Origin: Mesorhizobium sp. NBSH29
Lineage (GTDB): Bacteria > Pseudomonadota > Alphaproteobacteria > Rhizobiales > Rhizobiaceae
Reading direction: 5' to 3'
Length of the DNA stretch: 64,000 nucleotides
Assembly (NCBI RefSeq): GCF_015500055.1
Contig: NZ_CP045492.1
Location: forward strand, 2,552,501 to 2,616,500
Below are positions 37,215 through 46,069 of the stretch, in pieces; position 1 is the stretch's first letter, and each line of letters begins with the position of its first letter. The notes under the pieces were generated by a model, which saw only the letters and a program-made list of their open reading frames with translations, did not search any database and was not told the DNA's origin. Both the position numbers and the translations under genes were made by a program.

Positions 37215-38321
37215 GTGGCAAGGCAAGCAGCGCACCCGGCATCGCGCGTCACCGCCGGCGTTACCTTCGCAGCCCGGCTGGCGTTCGAAAACATCAGCCA
37301 TTCCTACGGTTCCGGCGCGCAGACCCTGAACGACGTCTCGCTGTCGGCGGAGCCCGGCGAGGTGTTATGCCTGCTGGGCCCCTCCGGCTCGGGCAAGACC
37401 ACGCTGCTGCGTATCGCCGCCGGCATTGAAAGCCAGGCTACCGGACGTGTCGTCATGAATGACCGCGAAATCGCCGGACCTTCCGTCTTCCTGCCGCCCG
37501 AAAAGCGCTCCATCGGTCTGGTGTTCCAGGACTTCGCACTGTTCCCGCATCTCTCCATTTTGGACAATGTGCGCTACGGGCTGACTGCACTGTCGCGCGA
37601 GGAATCGAAGCGCGAGGCCATGATTGCTCTCTCCCGCGTCGACCTCGAACACTACGCGGCGTCCTATCCGCATGTTCTCTCCGGTGGCGAGCAGCAGCGC
37701 GTGGCCCTTGCTCGCGCCCTCGCGCCACGTCCTTCGGTGCTGCTGATGGACGAACCTTTCTCGGGTCTCGATTCGCGACTGAAAGACAGCGTGCGCGCCG
37801 AGACGCTGGATATTCTGCGCCATAGCCGCGCTACCGCCATTGTGGTGACCCATGATGCCGAAGAGGCAATGCGGATGGGCGATCGCATTGCGCTGCTCAA
37901 GGATGGCCAGTTGGTACAACTGGGCACCGCGCAGGCGCTCTATCAGAAGCCGGTCGACCTTTTCACCGCCGCATTTTTCTCCGAGATTAACGTCTTTGAT
38001 GCCCACGTCGAATCCGGCATGGCCGACACCCCGCTCGGTAAGGTTGCAGCCCCTGGGCATGGGGAAGGCGTTGCCGTGTCGGTCGCTGTCCGCACGGCAG
38101 GCTTTGAAGTGAGCGAGACAGAAGGCGATATTCCGGCACGACTTTTGTCTCGTCGCTATCTGGGCGTTGTGGAATTGCTCGAACTGGCTGTACAAGGGTC
38201 TGAAACGGCGGTTCGGGCGCGCGTCAGGTGCGGCGCTTTGTCCGACAGCGCGCGCGATATTTACCTGTCGCTTCGAAACGCCGATGTGCTTGTGTTTGAA
38301 AGACAGACCGAAAGCGCATAG
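37215..38321 (+). CDS. ABC transporter ATP-binding protein, FbpC-like, without linked permease
   Basis: A 368-residue ATPase. Walker [10 protein letters not shown] is near residue 55, Q loop [12 protein letters not shown], signature [15 protein letters not shown], Walker [12 protein letters not shown], and the H loop VTHDAEEAM. The C-terminal region beyond about 240 looks like a TOBE-type regulatory domain, as in Fe(III) or putrescine importers. No permease or binding protein lies nearby; it sits between scpB and tatA. The start is a GTG and is uncertain. The substrate is unknown. Confidence 0.85.
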   Translation: MARQAAHPASRVTAGVTFAARLAFENISHSYGSGAQTLNDVSLSAEPGEVLCLLGPSGSGKTTLLRIAAGIESQATGRVVMNDREIAGPSVFLPPEKRSIGLVFQDFALFPHLSILDNVRYGLTALSREESKREAMIALSRVDLEHYAASYPHVLSGGEQQRVALARALAPRPSVLLMDEPFSGLDSRLKDSVRAETLDILRHSRATAIVVTHDAEEAMRMGDRIALLKDGQLVQLGTAQALYQKPVDLFTAAFFSEINVFDAHVESGMADTPLGKVAAPGHGEGVAVSVAVRTAGFEVSETEGDIPARLLSRRYLGVVELLELAVQGSETAVRARVRCGALSDSARDIYLSLRNADVLVFERQTESA

Positions 38322-38356
38322 ATCACTCTAAGGAAACGGTCGAAAGAGAGACAATA

Positions 38357-38599
38357 ATGGGATCCTTTTCAATCTGGCACTGGGTCATCGTGCTTGTGGT
38401 GGTGCTGCTACTGTTTGGTCGTGGCAAGATTCCCGAGTTGATGGGCGACATGGCCAAGGGCATCAAGAGCTTCAAGAAGGGCATGTCGGACGACGACGCC
38501 GACGACAAGGCCGAGGAAGTGGCCCGCACGGTCGAGCATCGCAACGATGAGACCGTCAAGGCTGCCAAGGCCAAGGCGACAACCAAGTCCAAAACCTGA
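38357..38599 (+). CDS. tatA: Sec-independent translocase subunit TatA
   Basis: An 80-residue inner-membrane subunit forming the twin-arginine translocation pore. One N-terminal TM segment ([17 protein letters not shown]) is followed by the conserved [20 protein letters not shown] amphipathic helix and an acidic then basic tail. It heads tatABC. Confidence 0.94.
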   Translation: MGSFSIWHWVIVLVVVLLLFGRGKIPELMGDMAKGIKSFKKGMSDDDADDKAEEVARTVEHRNDETVKAAKAKATTKSKT

Positions 38600-38632
38600 C
38601 GAACGGCGTGAAGCCCAACTGGACTGACTGGA

Positions 38633-39244
38633 ATGTTTGACATCGGCTGGACCGAAATGCTGGTCATCGCGATCGTGATGATCGTGGTTGTCGGGCCGAA
38701 GGATTTGCCGCGCATGTTGCGGACCTTTGGCAAGACGACTGCAAAATTGCGTGGCATGGCCGGTGATTTCCAAAAACAGTTCAATGATGCGCTGAAGGAA
38801 GCCGAGCTTGATGAACTCAAGCAGTCGGTTGACGACCTGCGCGGGCTCGACCCGCGCAACCAGATCAAGAAGCATTTGAACCCGTTCGAGAAAGCTGCCG
38901 CCGACGTGCGGGCAGGCGTCGATTCGGCGATGAAGCCTTCTGTGGCAAACAAACCTGCCGATCCGGAGGCGCATACGGCTGAACCTTTGAAGACCGCGGC
39001 CACCAATCTTGCCGGGGTCAGCGGTCCAACTTCCATGCCAACCGAGAAGCCGATATTCCCGGCGGCTGAAAAGGCGACCAAGGTGCCAGCCGCGTCGGTG
39101 AAATCGAAAGCCCCTGCAAAACCGGCCAAGGCGAAGCCCGCCGTCAAGACAGCGGCGAAAGAACCTGCCGCACGAAAGACCACGGCTGCACCAGTGAAAA
39201 AAGCTGTTGCCAAAAAAGCCAAACCAGCGGGAAGCGCCACGTGA
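38633..39244 (+). CDS. tatB: Sec-independent translocase subunit TatB
   Basis: A 203-residue subunit that, with TatC, recognises twin-arginine signal peptides. It begins MFDIGWTEMLVIAIVMIVVV, then GPKDLPRMLRTFGKTTAKLR. The Lys/Ala/Pro-rich tail of about 80 residues is typical of rhizobial TatB. Its stop overlaps the tatC GTG start. Confidence 0.93.
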   Translation: MFDIGWTEMLVIAIVMIVVVGPKDLPRMLRTFGKTTAKLRGMAGDFQKQFNDALKEAELDELKQSVDDLRGLDPRNQIKKHLNPFEKAAADVRAGVDSAMKPSVANKPADPEAHTAEPLKTAATNLAGVSGPTSMPTEKPIFPAAEKATKVPAASVKSKAPAKPAKAKPAVKTAAKEPAARKTTAAPVKKAVAKKAKPAGSAT

Positions 39245-40071
39245 ATTCTGAAGTGGACGACATCGAAAAGTCTTCGGCACCGCTGATCGAGCACCTGATC
39301 GAGCTGCGCTCGCGGCTGATGTGGGCGCTGGGCGGCTTCTTCATCGCCTTTCTGGTCTGCTTCTTTTTCGCCAAGCAGCTGTTCAACCTTCTGGTTATCC
39401 CGTTCAAATGGGCCACCGGCTGGGCCGGGCTTGATCCGCATAACGTGTCGCTGATCTACACCGCGCCGCAGGAATTCTTCTTCACGCAGGTCAAGCTTGC
39501 GATGTTTGGCGGCATGGTGCTGGCCTTCCCGATCATCGCCGCGCAGGTCTACAAATTCGTCGCCCCCGGCCTCTACAAAAATGAGCGCGGAGCTTTCCTG
39601 CCGTTCCTCATCGCCTCGCCGCTGCTGTTCTTGCTCGGCGCATCGCTTGTCTACTTCTTCTTCACGCCGATGGTGATGTGGTTCTTCCTGGCGATGCAGC
39701 AGACCGGCCCCGAAAACGACGTTCAGATTTCGCTGCTGCCCAAAGTCTCGGAATATCTCAGCCTCATCATGACGCTGATTTTCTCCTTCGGCCTCGTCTT
39801 CCAGCTTCCGGTCGTCACCACGCTGATGGCCCGCGTTGGGCTGATCACGTCGCAGGGACTGAAAGACAAGCGCAAATGGGCCATCGTCATCGCCTTTGTC
39901 GCGGCTGCTGTTCTGACGCCGCCTGATCCGGTCAGCCAGATCGGCCTCGCGCTGCCGACCATCCTGCTCTACGAAATCTCGATTTTCACTGCCCGGTGGG
40001 TCGAGCGCAAACGCGAGGAAGACCGGATCGCGCGCGAAAAGGCGGATGCTGAGGGTGATAAAAGCGCCTAG
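39241..40071 (+). CDS. tatC: Sec-independent translocase subunit TatC
   Basis: A 276-residue protein with six membrane segments. It has the N-terminal IEHLIELRSRLMWAL, the periplasmic ALFQVKLA-like loop (TQVKLAMFGGMVLAFPIIAA), and FGLVFQLPVV. The GTG start overlaps the tatB stop by four bases, so translation is coupled. Confidence 0.95.
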   Translation: MNSEVDDIEKSSAPLIEHLIELRSRLMWALGGFFIAFLVCFFFAKQLFNLLVIPFKWATGWAGLDPHNVSLIYTAPQEFFFTQVKLAMFGGMVLAFPIIAAQVYKFVAPGLYKNERGAFLPFLIASPLLFLLGASLVYFFFTPMVMWFFLAMQQTGPENDVQISLLPKVSEYLSLIMTLIFSFGLVFQLPVVTTLMARVGLITSQGLKDKRKWAIVIAFVAAAVLTPPDPVSQIGLALPTILLYEISIFTARWVERKREEDRIAREKADAEGDKSA

Positions 40072-40184
40072 CGGCGAACGTGCCTGATGGCCATAAAGCG
40101 CATACCTTGCAACCAGCCACGCGCCGATGCGCCGCACGAGGCAGCGACAAGTCTTTCCGACAAAAATCGCCAAAAAATAAAAGA

Positions 40185-40922
40185 TCATGACGTGTCTGGG
40201 CGGGCCAGCGCGTCGAAGGCGAGGCCGTGCAGGTCGGTCAGGGTGGAAAACACGTCGTGGGTTTGGCGCCGTCGCGTGCCGGGTGGCGGGCCGTTGCGTA
40301 TCGGCCAGCGTCGGGGCTTCTCTTGCTGGATGATGGCTGCCTGCCGGCGCGCGAAACGCATGGCCTGGCGCGGCAGGTCCTCCAGCGCTGCATGAAGGCC
40401 GCGCAGGCGCAGCACCAGATTTTTGGCATCAAGCGCATCGTCAAAGGCCGGTGCGCGGCGCGGCGCGATGACAAATGGCACGGTGACGCCGGGCAACGAG
40501 ATGCGCGGCACGCTGCCGGCTGCGGCCCGGCGCAACACATGCAAACGCCGCGGCGGATCGAAGAGCGGCAGGCTTATTGCCAGTGGTGCGGGCCGCGATG
40601 GTGCGCCTGCCGCGACCAGCCGCACCCCGGTGCCGCCCGGCCCACGCAGGAACAGCGCTGACGATGTTGGGCACATTCTGTTCCGCACTGCCCGCACCAC
40701 AAGCCCGCGCGCCATGATGATGATCAATCGGCGCGTCGCCCATTCAGCTGGCCGCAACAGCCGCAACACGGCGCGGTGCAGATGGCGGGGCAGGGTGGGG
40801 ATTGGCATTTCCCCTTCATCGAAATGCAGCACCGGGCGCCGCAGCCCGGCCATGCTGATCAGCATGGCCAAAACGCAACTTAGCGCTTCGCGGTGTTTGT
40901 CGATCGCCAGCTGCCAGTCCAT
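40185..40922 (-). CDS. Hypothetical protein (probably conserved in rhizobia)
   Basis: A 245-residue Arg/Ala/Pro-rich protein starting MDWQLAIDKHREALSCVLAM. The segments TLPRHLHRAVLRLLRPAEWA and ARRLIIIMARGL-like (RRLIIIMARGLVVRA) look like genuine helices, and the frame is fully open with plausible codon use. From memory, similar proteins occur near serS in mesorhizobia, but no domain is known. It is convergent with tatC and followed upstream by the palindromic repeat array. Confidence 0.6.
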   Translation of the reverse strand: MDWQLAIDKHREALSCVLAMLISMAGLRRPVLHFDEGEMPIPTLPRHLHRAVLRLLRPAEWATRRLIIIMARGLVVRAVRNRMCPTSSALFLRGPGGTGVRLVAAGAPSRPAPLAISLPLFDPPRRLHVLRRAAAGSVPRISLPGVTVPFVIAPRRAPAFDDALDAKNLVLRLRGLHAALEDLPRQAMRFARRQAAIIQQEKPRRWPIRNGPPPGTRRRQTHDVFSTLTDLHGLAFDALARPDTS

Positions 40923-41003
40923 CCACGCCTCCTGGCCGCGATTGTGGTGCGGGCACCGGAGGGGGTGGATAGATTTTGGGTATGTTGCTGGCGCTGATCG
41001 GCC

Positions 41004-41187
41004 GTTCCCCTCTCCGCCTCGCTACGCTCAGCACCTCTCCCCACTTTGTGGGGCGAGGAAATGGCCAATCGCGGGCGCTGTTTCCTCGCCCCCATGACAA
41101 TGGAGGAGAGGTGCCGAGCGCAGCGAGGCGGAGAGGGGGTTCTTGTTGGTCTCTGTTAAACCACGGGGCGCTTGGCGCTGATCGGTT
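41004..41187. repeat. Palindromic repeat, unit 1 of 3 (184 bp)
   Basis: Begins GTTCCCCTCTCCGCCTCGCT. The left arm (about 41007-41056) is complementary to the right arm ending near 41142 (GAGGCGGAGAGGGG), and an inner pair GGGGCGAGGAAA / TTTCCTCGCCCC flanks a short core, so the unit can form one long hairpin. It differs from unit 2 at only a few positions before the 3' flank. Confidence 0.88.
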
Positions 41188-41371
41188 GTTCCCCTCTCCG
41201 CCTCGCTACGCTCGGCACCTCTCCCCACTTTGTGGGGCGAGGAAATGGCCAATCGCGGGCGCTGTTTCCTCGCCCCCATGACAATGTGGGAGAGGTGCCG
41301 AGCGCAGCGAGGCGGAGAGGGGGTTCTTGTTGGTCTCTGTCGAACCACGGGGATCTTGTCGCTGGACGGTT
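41188..41371. repeat. Palindromic repeat, unit 2 of 3 (184 bp)
   Basis: Exactly 184 bp after unit 1 and of the same length. One loop-side difference (ATGTGGGAGAGG instead of ATGGAGGAGAGG) keeps pairing with the left arm. Confidence 0.88.
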
Positions 41372-41549
41372 GTTCCCCTCTCCGCCTCGCTACGCTCAGC
41401 ACCTCTCCCCACTTTCGTGGGGCGAGGAAATGGCCAATCGCGGGCGCTGTTTCCTCTCCCCCATGACAATGGAGGAGAGGTGCCGAACGCAGCGAGGCGG
41501 AGAGGGGGTTCTTGTTGTTCTCTGTCGAACCACGGGGATCTTGTCGCTG
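41372..41549. repeat. Palindromic repeat, unit 3 of 3 (178 bp retained)
   Basis: Exactly 184 bp after unit 2. It carries small changes (an inserted C in CTTTCGTGGGG, CCTCTCCCCC for CCTCGCCCCC, CGAACGCAG for CGAGCGCAG). It ends at CTTGTCGCTG shortly before the serS leader. Confidence 0.85.
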
Positions 41550-41655
41550 CGCTATTTCACAGCGCACTGCACCCACGAAATCACAGCGCCACCGCCTTGC
41601 ATCGTTTCCCGATGCGGTTTACCCGTTTGCGCTCTTCCCAAGGACACTTTCGAAC

Positions 41656-42978
41656 ATGCTCGACATCAAATGGATTCGCGAAAACCCTGAAGCATTTGCC
41701 GAGGCGTTGAAAAAGCGTCCGTCTTACGCGGCCAGCGCGCAGTCCACGCTGGATGAGCTTCTGGCCAAAGACGAAGCGCGCCGCAGCCATCTGGTAAAGT
41801 TGCAGGAAGCGCAGGAGCGCCGCAACGCCTTGTCGAAGGAAATCGGCAAGGCGATGGGCGCCAAGAATTCTGCCCTTGCCGAGAAGCTGAAGGCGGAAGT
41901 GGCGGAGCTGAAAGGCTTTATCCAATCCGGTGAAGCAAGCGAGCGTGAATTTGACGAAGCATTGAACAACGCGCTTGCCGTGCTTCCCAATATTCCTTTG
42001 CCCGATGTGCCGGTCGGCAAGGATGAGGCCGACAATGTCGAACTTCGTCGATTTGGAGACGACCTGATCGCCGCCCGCCAGCCCAAAATGGGCAACAAGC
42101 CGAAAGAGCATTTTGAGCTCGGCGAAGCGCTTGGACTGATGGACTTTGAGCGCGCCGCAAAAATTTCCGGCTCGCGCTTTACGGTGCTGACTGGCGGGCT
42201 GGCGCGGCTCGAACGCGCGCTTGGCCAGTTCATGCTCGACCTGCACACGAGCGGTCATGGCTACACGGAAGTGCAGCCGCCGCTTCTGGTGAGAGATGAC
42301 GCGCTCCATGGCACCGGACAGTTGCCTAAATTTGAAGAGGATCTGTTCTTTACGCCGCACGGCGATGGGCGCCTTGGCCTCATCCCCACCGCCGAAGTGC
42401 CGCTCACCAATCTCGTGCGCGAAGAGATCACGCCGGCTGAAAATTTGCCGCTGCGCTTTACCGCTCTGACGCCGAGCTTTCGTTCCGAGGCGGGGTCGGC
42501 GGGGCGCGATACGCGCGGCATGTTGCGGCAGCACCAGTTTTACAAGGTGGAACTGGTCTCCTTCACGGAAGCCGATGCGTCGTTGGCCGAACATGAGCGG
42601 ATGACGCAATGCGCTGAAAACGTGTTAAAAAAGCTCGGCCTGCCGTTCCGCACCATCACGCTGTGCACCGGTGACATGGGTTTTGGCGCGCAAAAGACCT
42701 ATGACATCGAGGTCTGGCTTCCGGGCCAGAACGCGTATCGTGAAATCTCGTCATGCTCGGTCTGCGGCGACTTCCAGGCACGCCGCATGGGCGCGCGCAC
42801 CAAGGATCGGGACGGCAAGGCGACGCGCTTTGTCCACACGCTGAACGGTTCGGGCGTCGCAGTCGGTCGCGCCTTGATCGCGGTCATGGAAAATTATCAG
42901 GATGCCGACGGCAGCATCACAATTCCTGACGCTCTGGTGCCCTATATGGGTGGCCTGACGAAAATCGCGAAACAGTAG
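41656..42978 (+). CDS. serS: Seryl-tRNA synthetase
   Basis: A 440-residue class II synthetase. It has the N-terminal coiled-coil arm ([17 protein letters not shown] onward), motif 2 [20 protein letters not shown], and motif 3 [16 protein letters not shown]. The open frame extends upstream into the repeat array, but [11 protein letters not shown] is the family start. It is followed by surE 24 bases downstream. Confidence 0.96.
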   Translation: MLDIKWIRENPEAFAEALKKRPSYAASAQSTLDELLAKDEARRSHLVKLQEAQERRNALSKEIGKAMGAKNSALAEKLKAEVAELKGFIQSGEASEREFDEALNNALAVLPNIPLPDVPVGKDEADNVELRRFGDDLIAARQPKMGNKPKEHFELGEALGLMDFERAAKISGSRFTVLTGGLARLERALGQFMLDLHTSGHGYTEVQPPLLVRDDALHGTGQLPKFEEDLFFTPHGDGRLGLIPTAEVPLTNLVREEITPAENLPLRFTALTPSFRSEAGSAGRDTRGMLRQHQFYKVELVSFTEADASLAEHERMTQCAENVLKKLGLPFRTITLCTGDMGFGAQKTYDIEVWLPGQNAYREISSCSVCGDFQARRMGARTKDRDGKATRFVHTLNGSGVAVGRALIAVMENYQDADGSITIPDALVPYMGGLTKIAKQ

Positions 42979-43001
42979 CGGCGGGTTGCAGGGAACAAGA
43001 C

Positions 43002-43760
43002 ATGCGCATTTTGCTCACCAATGATGATGGGATCCACGCCGAGGGCCTGAAGGTTTTGGAGCGCGTCGCGCGCACGCTGTCGGATGATGTCTGGGTGGTG
43101 GCGCCGGAGACCGACCAGTCCGGCTTTGCCCACTCGCTGTCAATTTCCGAGCCGCTGCGCTTGCGAAAAATAAGCGACCGGCAATTTGCCGTGCGTGGCA
43201 CGCCGACAGATTGCGTCATCATGGCGGTGAAGAACGTCATGCCCGAGCCACCGGATCTGGTGCTGTCCGGGGTTAATTCCGGCGCTAATCTCGCCGATGA
43301 CGTCACCTATTCGGGCACCGTGGCAGGGGCTCTGGAAGGCACGCTGCTCGGCATCCGCGCCATTGCGCTCAGCCAGGCCTATAATGTCCATGGCGATTAC
43401 CGTGAAGTGCCGTGGGGAACAGTCGAGGCGCTGGCGCCGGCGCTGCTGGCAAAGCTGGTGGAGGTCGATCTGCCGGCCGGCACCTTCCTGAATGTGAATT
43501 TTCCGAGCTGCCCGCCCGAAGAGGTCGAGGAAACGCTGGTCACCGCGCAGGGCAAACTGGTCCACTCGATGTGGATCGACGAACGTGCCGATGGCCGCGG
43601 CTTTCCCTATTTCTGGCTGCGCTTCGGGCGTGAGCCGCCGGAACTTCTGAAAGGCACGGATGTGCACGCGGTACGCTCCAAGTCGGTTTCGGTGACGCCG
43701 TTGAAACTCGACCTGACCGACCATGAGACCAAGGACAGGCTGGCAAAGGCCCTCGCATGA
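43002..43760 (+). CDS. surE: 5'/3'-nucleotidase SurE
   Basis: A 252-residue survival protein E, a metal-dependent phosphatase acting on nucleoside monophosphates. The metal site is in [16 protein letters not shown], and [20 protein letters not shown] is the family's second signature. Its stop overlaps the pcm start (ATGA). The surE-pcm-nlpD order resembles that of gammaproteobacteria. Confidence 0.95.
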   Translation: MRILLTNDDGIHAEGLKVLERVARTLSDDVWVVAPETDQSGFAHSLSISEPLRLRKISDRQFAVRGTPTDCVIMAVKNVMPEPPDLVLSGVNSGANLADDVTYSGTVAGALEGTLLGIRAIALSQAYNVHGDYREVPWGTVEALAPALLAKLVEVDLPAGTFLNVNFPSCPPEEVEETLVTAQGKLVHSMWIDERADGRGFPYFWLRFGREPPELLKGTDVHAVRSKSVSVTPLKLDLTDHETKDRLAKALA

Positions 43761-44410
43761 ACTCTATGGTCGATGAGCGCGAGGGGTTTGCTGCATTTCT
43801 GCTGAGATTGCGCGCGCTGGGCATACCGCCCAAAGACCTCGTCTCGGCCATGGAAGCCACCCCGCGAAAACTATTCGTGCCGGCCAGCGCGCAGGCGCTC
43901 GCCTGGTCTGACCGGACGCTGCCGATCGAATGCGGCGAAGCCATTGAGGGGGTTGATCTGCAGGCAGCCGTCATCGCCGCGCTGGAGATCGAGCCTGGTC
44001 ACCGCGTGCTTGAGATAGGCACCGGATCAGGTTTTACGGCAGCCGTCATGGCGCGCTTGGCCGCCCGCGTGGTCACCGTCGACCGCTACAAAACACTGGT
44101 GACACTCGCCACCCAGCGCTTCTCCATGCTCGGCATCACCAACGCTTTTGCCAGACAGGCTGATGGATTGACCGGTCTGCCGGGCGAGGGGCCATTTGAC
44201 CGGATCGTGGTGTGGGCAGCCTTCGAGGCTCTGCCGCGCGGTTTCGTCGACCAGCTTGCCACCAACGGCATCATGATCGCGCCGATTGGACCGTCTGAAG
44301 ACGAGCAGCAACTGGCCAAGCTGGTCAAGACCGGCAGCCGCTTTGAGCGCGAGGACATCGCAACAGTCCGGCTTCAGCCGCTGGTGAAAGGAACAGCTGC
44401 CGTGCTCTGA
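43757..44410 (+). CDS. pcm: Protein-L-isoaspartate O-methyltransferase
   Basis: A 217-residue SAM methyltransferase that repairs isoaspartyl residues in aged proteins. SAM motif I is [19 protein letters not shown]; upstream is the [13 protein letters not shown] substrate region, a little divergent from the canonical IGHGQTIS. The context between surE and an NlpD-like gene supports a true Pcm. It overlaps surE by four bases. Confidence 0.88.
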   Translation: MNSMVDEREGFAAFLLRLRALGIPPKDLVSAMEATPRKLFVPASAQALAWSDRTLPIECGEAIEGVDLQAAVIAALEIEPGHRVLEIGTGSGFTAAVMARLAARVVTVDRYKTLVTLATQRFSMLGITNAFARQADGLTGLPGEGPFDRIVVWAAFEALPRGFVDQLATNGIMIAPIGPSEDEQQLAKLVKTGSRFEREDIATVRLQPLVKGTAAVL

Positions 44411-44459
44411 CCGGCGAACTGCCCGATAAATGAACATTTCTGCGCCAGTTCGCCCTGTC

Positions 44460-44475
44460 TTAACCGCCGGGTAAC
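44460..44475 (+). promoter_or_regulatory. CtrA-like site upstream of the NlpD-like gene
   Basis: TTAAC-CGCCGG-GTAAC resembles the CtrA consensus TTAAC-N6-TTAAC with one mismatch, 53 bases before the start of a division-associated protein. A single imperfect match can occur by chance. Confidence 0.3.
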
Positions 44476-44527
44476 ATTAACGCGCTTTAATCATACTCAG
44501 TTGAGTGGGTATGCGCGAGTCAGGGCA

Positions 44528-46057
44528 ATGCGGTTGAGTAAGTCGAGCACCATCCAGAATACGCTGTTACGCAGTGTCGCCATCCTTGCGCTCGGCGCAA
44601 CTGTAGCCGGTTGCAGCTCCGGCGTGTCACGCTTTGGCGGCGTCGATGACGTTTTCACCTCCACCACAAATCAGCGCCAGATTATCCCGCCAGCAAACCA
44701 GCCCTATCCGGGCGATCAGGTCGCGCAGGTCAACAGGACGGTCGCAAACCGCCAGGCTGTGCAGCCTGTCAGCGTCGCCCGCAGCACATTGCCGCCGGTC
44801 TCGGGGACGCAGGTTGCAGAAGCCGCACGCCCTGCCATCCAAACGTCCACTCAGCCGCTGAGGGCATCACTGCCAGCCGCTGCTCCCGTCATGGCATCGG
44901 CACAGCAGCACCTCGATACGACGGTCACCGGCACTGTCAAACAGGCAGCGCCTGTCTCTGAGGCAGCCGAAAACATAAAAGGCTGGTCACGCACCGGTGG
45001 CAGCCAGATCACCGCCAAGGAAGGCGAAACCGTTTACAACCTGTCACGCCGCTTTGGCGTGCCAGCGGATGTGCTGATCAAGACCAATGGGCTGAAGGAT
45101 GGCGCCAGCCTGCAGGCCGGCCAGAAAATCGTCATCCCGACCTACGTCTATTCCGATAAGGCCGGCGTTTCGGCGCCTGACAACAATCCCAACGTCGCCA
45201 ACGCAAAATCGTCGCGCGGCACCAAGGATGTTCCGACCGAAAACCTGCCGGTGCCGACCAACAATGTCGCGGTGCTGCCACAGACGCCACGCGTCAAGGA
45301 AAGCGAAGCCGAAAAGTCTACGACCACGACGACCGCCAAGGCCCAATCTGCGGGCGGTTCGGGGGGCTATACAGTTGTCGCGGGCGATACACTCTCCGGC
45401 ATTGCCCGCAAGACAGGCGTCACGACGACTGCGCTCAAGCAGGCCAACGGCATGTCGGACGGCCTTATCCGCGTCGGCCAGCAGCTCGTGGTGCCCGCCG
45501 CAGGTGCCGCAACGGTGGCAAGCGCCGCAACGGGTGCCTCTGCCAAGGCAGAAAAGGTAGACAAGGTCACGACCGGTTCGACGCCCAAAAACGCCGGCAC
45601 CGACGCCTACACGCCGCCGCGCAAGGCCGACAAGGTTATGGAGCAGGCTGAGCAGGACACTGCAGCCGCACCCGACGCCACCGGCATCGGACGGATGCGC
45701 TGGCCGGTGCGAGGCCGGGTCATCTCCGCCTATGGCGCGGGCGGTGGCAAGTATGGCGACGGCATCGACATCGCGGTTCCAGAAGGCACCCCGGTCAAGG
45801 CTGCTGAAAACGGCGTCGTCATCTATGCCGGCGACGGCCTGAAGGAATTCGGCAATACGGTCCTGGTGCGTCACGAAGACGGCCTCGTCACCGTCTACGG
45901 CCATGCCAGCGAGCTAAAAGTTACCCGCGGCCAGAAGGTCAAGCGCGGCCAGGAAATCGCCGCCTCAGGCATGAGCGGCACGACCGACATGCCAAAGCTG
46001 CACTTCGAAGTGCGCAAGAACTCGGCTCCGGTCGATCCGTCGAAATTCCTGGAGTAG
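44528..46057 (+). CDS. nlpD: NlpD-like lipoprotein: two LysM domains and a degenerate LytM (M23) domain
   Basis: A 509-residue lipoprotein with a lipobox (LGATVAGC), LysM domains near residues 162-208 (KEGETVYNLSRRFGV) and 280-326 (VVAGDTLSGIARKTGV), and a C-terminal M23 domain from about 405. Zinc-binding positions are changed: the HxxxD motif reads GDGID and the HxH motif reads KLHFEV, so it should not cleave peptidoglycan. E. coli NlpD has the same losses and activates an amidase instead. It follows surE and pcm. Start chosen at MRLSKSS; a start 9 codons earlier is possible. Confidence 0.87.
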   Translation: MRLSKSSTIQNTLLRSVAILALGATVAGCSSGVSRFGGVDDVFTSTTNQRQIIPPANQPYPGDQVAQVNRTVANRQAVQPVSVARSTLPPVSGTQVAEAARPAIQTSTQPLRASLPAAAPVMASAQQHLDTTVTGTVKQAAPVSEAAENIKGWSRTGGSQITAKEGETVYNLSRRFGVPADVLIKTNGLKDGASLQAGQKIVIPTYVYSDKAGVSAPDNNPNVANAKSSRGTKDVPTENLPVPTNNVAVLPQTPRVKESEAEKSTTTTTAKAQSAGGSGGYTVVAGDTLSGIARKTGVTTTALKQANGMSDGLIRVGQQLVVPAAGAATVASAATGASAKAEKVDKVTTGSTPKNAGTDAYTPPRKADKVMEQAEQDTAAAPDATGIGRMRWPVRGRVISAYGAGGGKYGDGIDIAVPEGTPVKAAENGVVIYAGDGLKEFGNTVLVRHEDGLVTVYGHASELKVTRGQKVKRGQEIAASGMSGTTDMPKLHFEVRKNSAPVDPSKFLE

Positions 46058-46069
46058 GGCGCAAAAAAC

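Larger units (their letters stand above)
40923..41655. other. Gene-free interval with tandem palindromic repeats
   Basis: 733 bases between the hypothetical gene and serS. Apart from the three repeat units described separately, the flanks (40923-41003 and 41550-41655) contain no recognisable gene. Open frames through the repeats exist on both strands only because each unit is palindromic. Confidence 0.7.

Noticed and set aside
38323-40188. A 621-codon open frame on the minus strand opposite tatABC
   Set aside because: It is antisense to three well-defined tat genes, is Arg/Ser-rich with no domain, and arises from the codon bias of the real genes.
41004-41549. Possible CRISPR array or coding frames in the tandem repeats
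   Set aside because: The period is 184 bp with near-identical spacers and internal palindromes, unlike CRISPR; open frames on both strands are explained by the palindromes.
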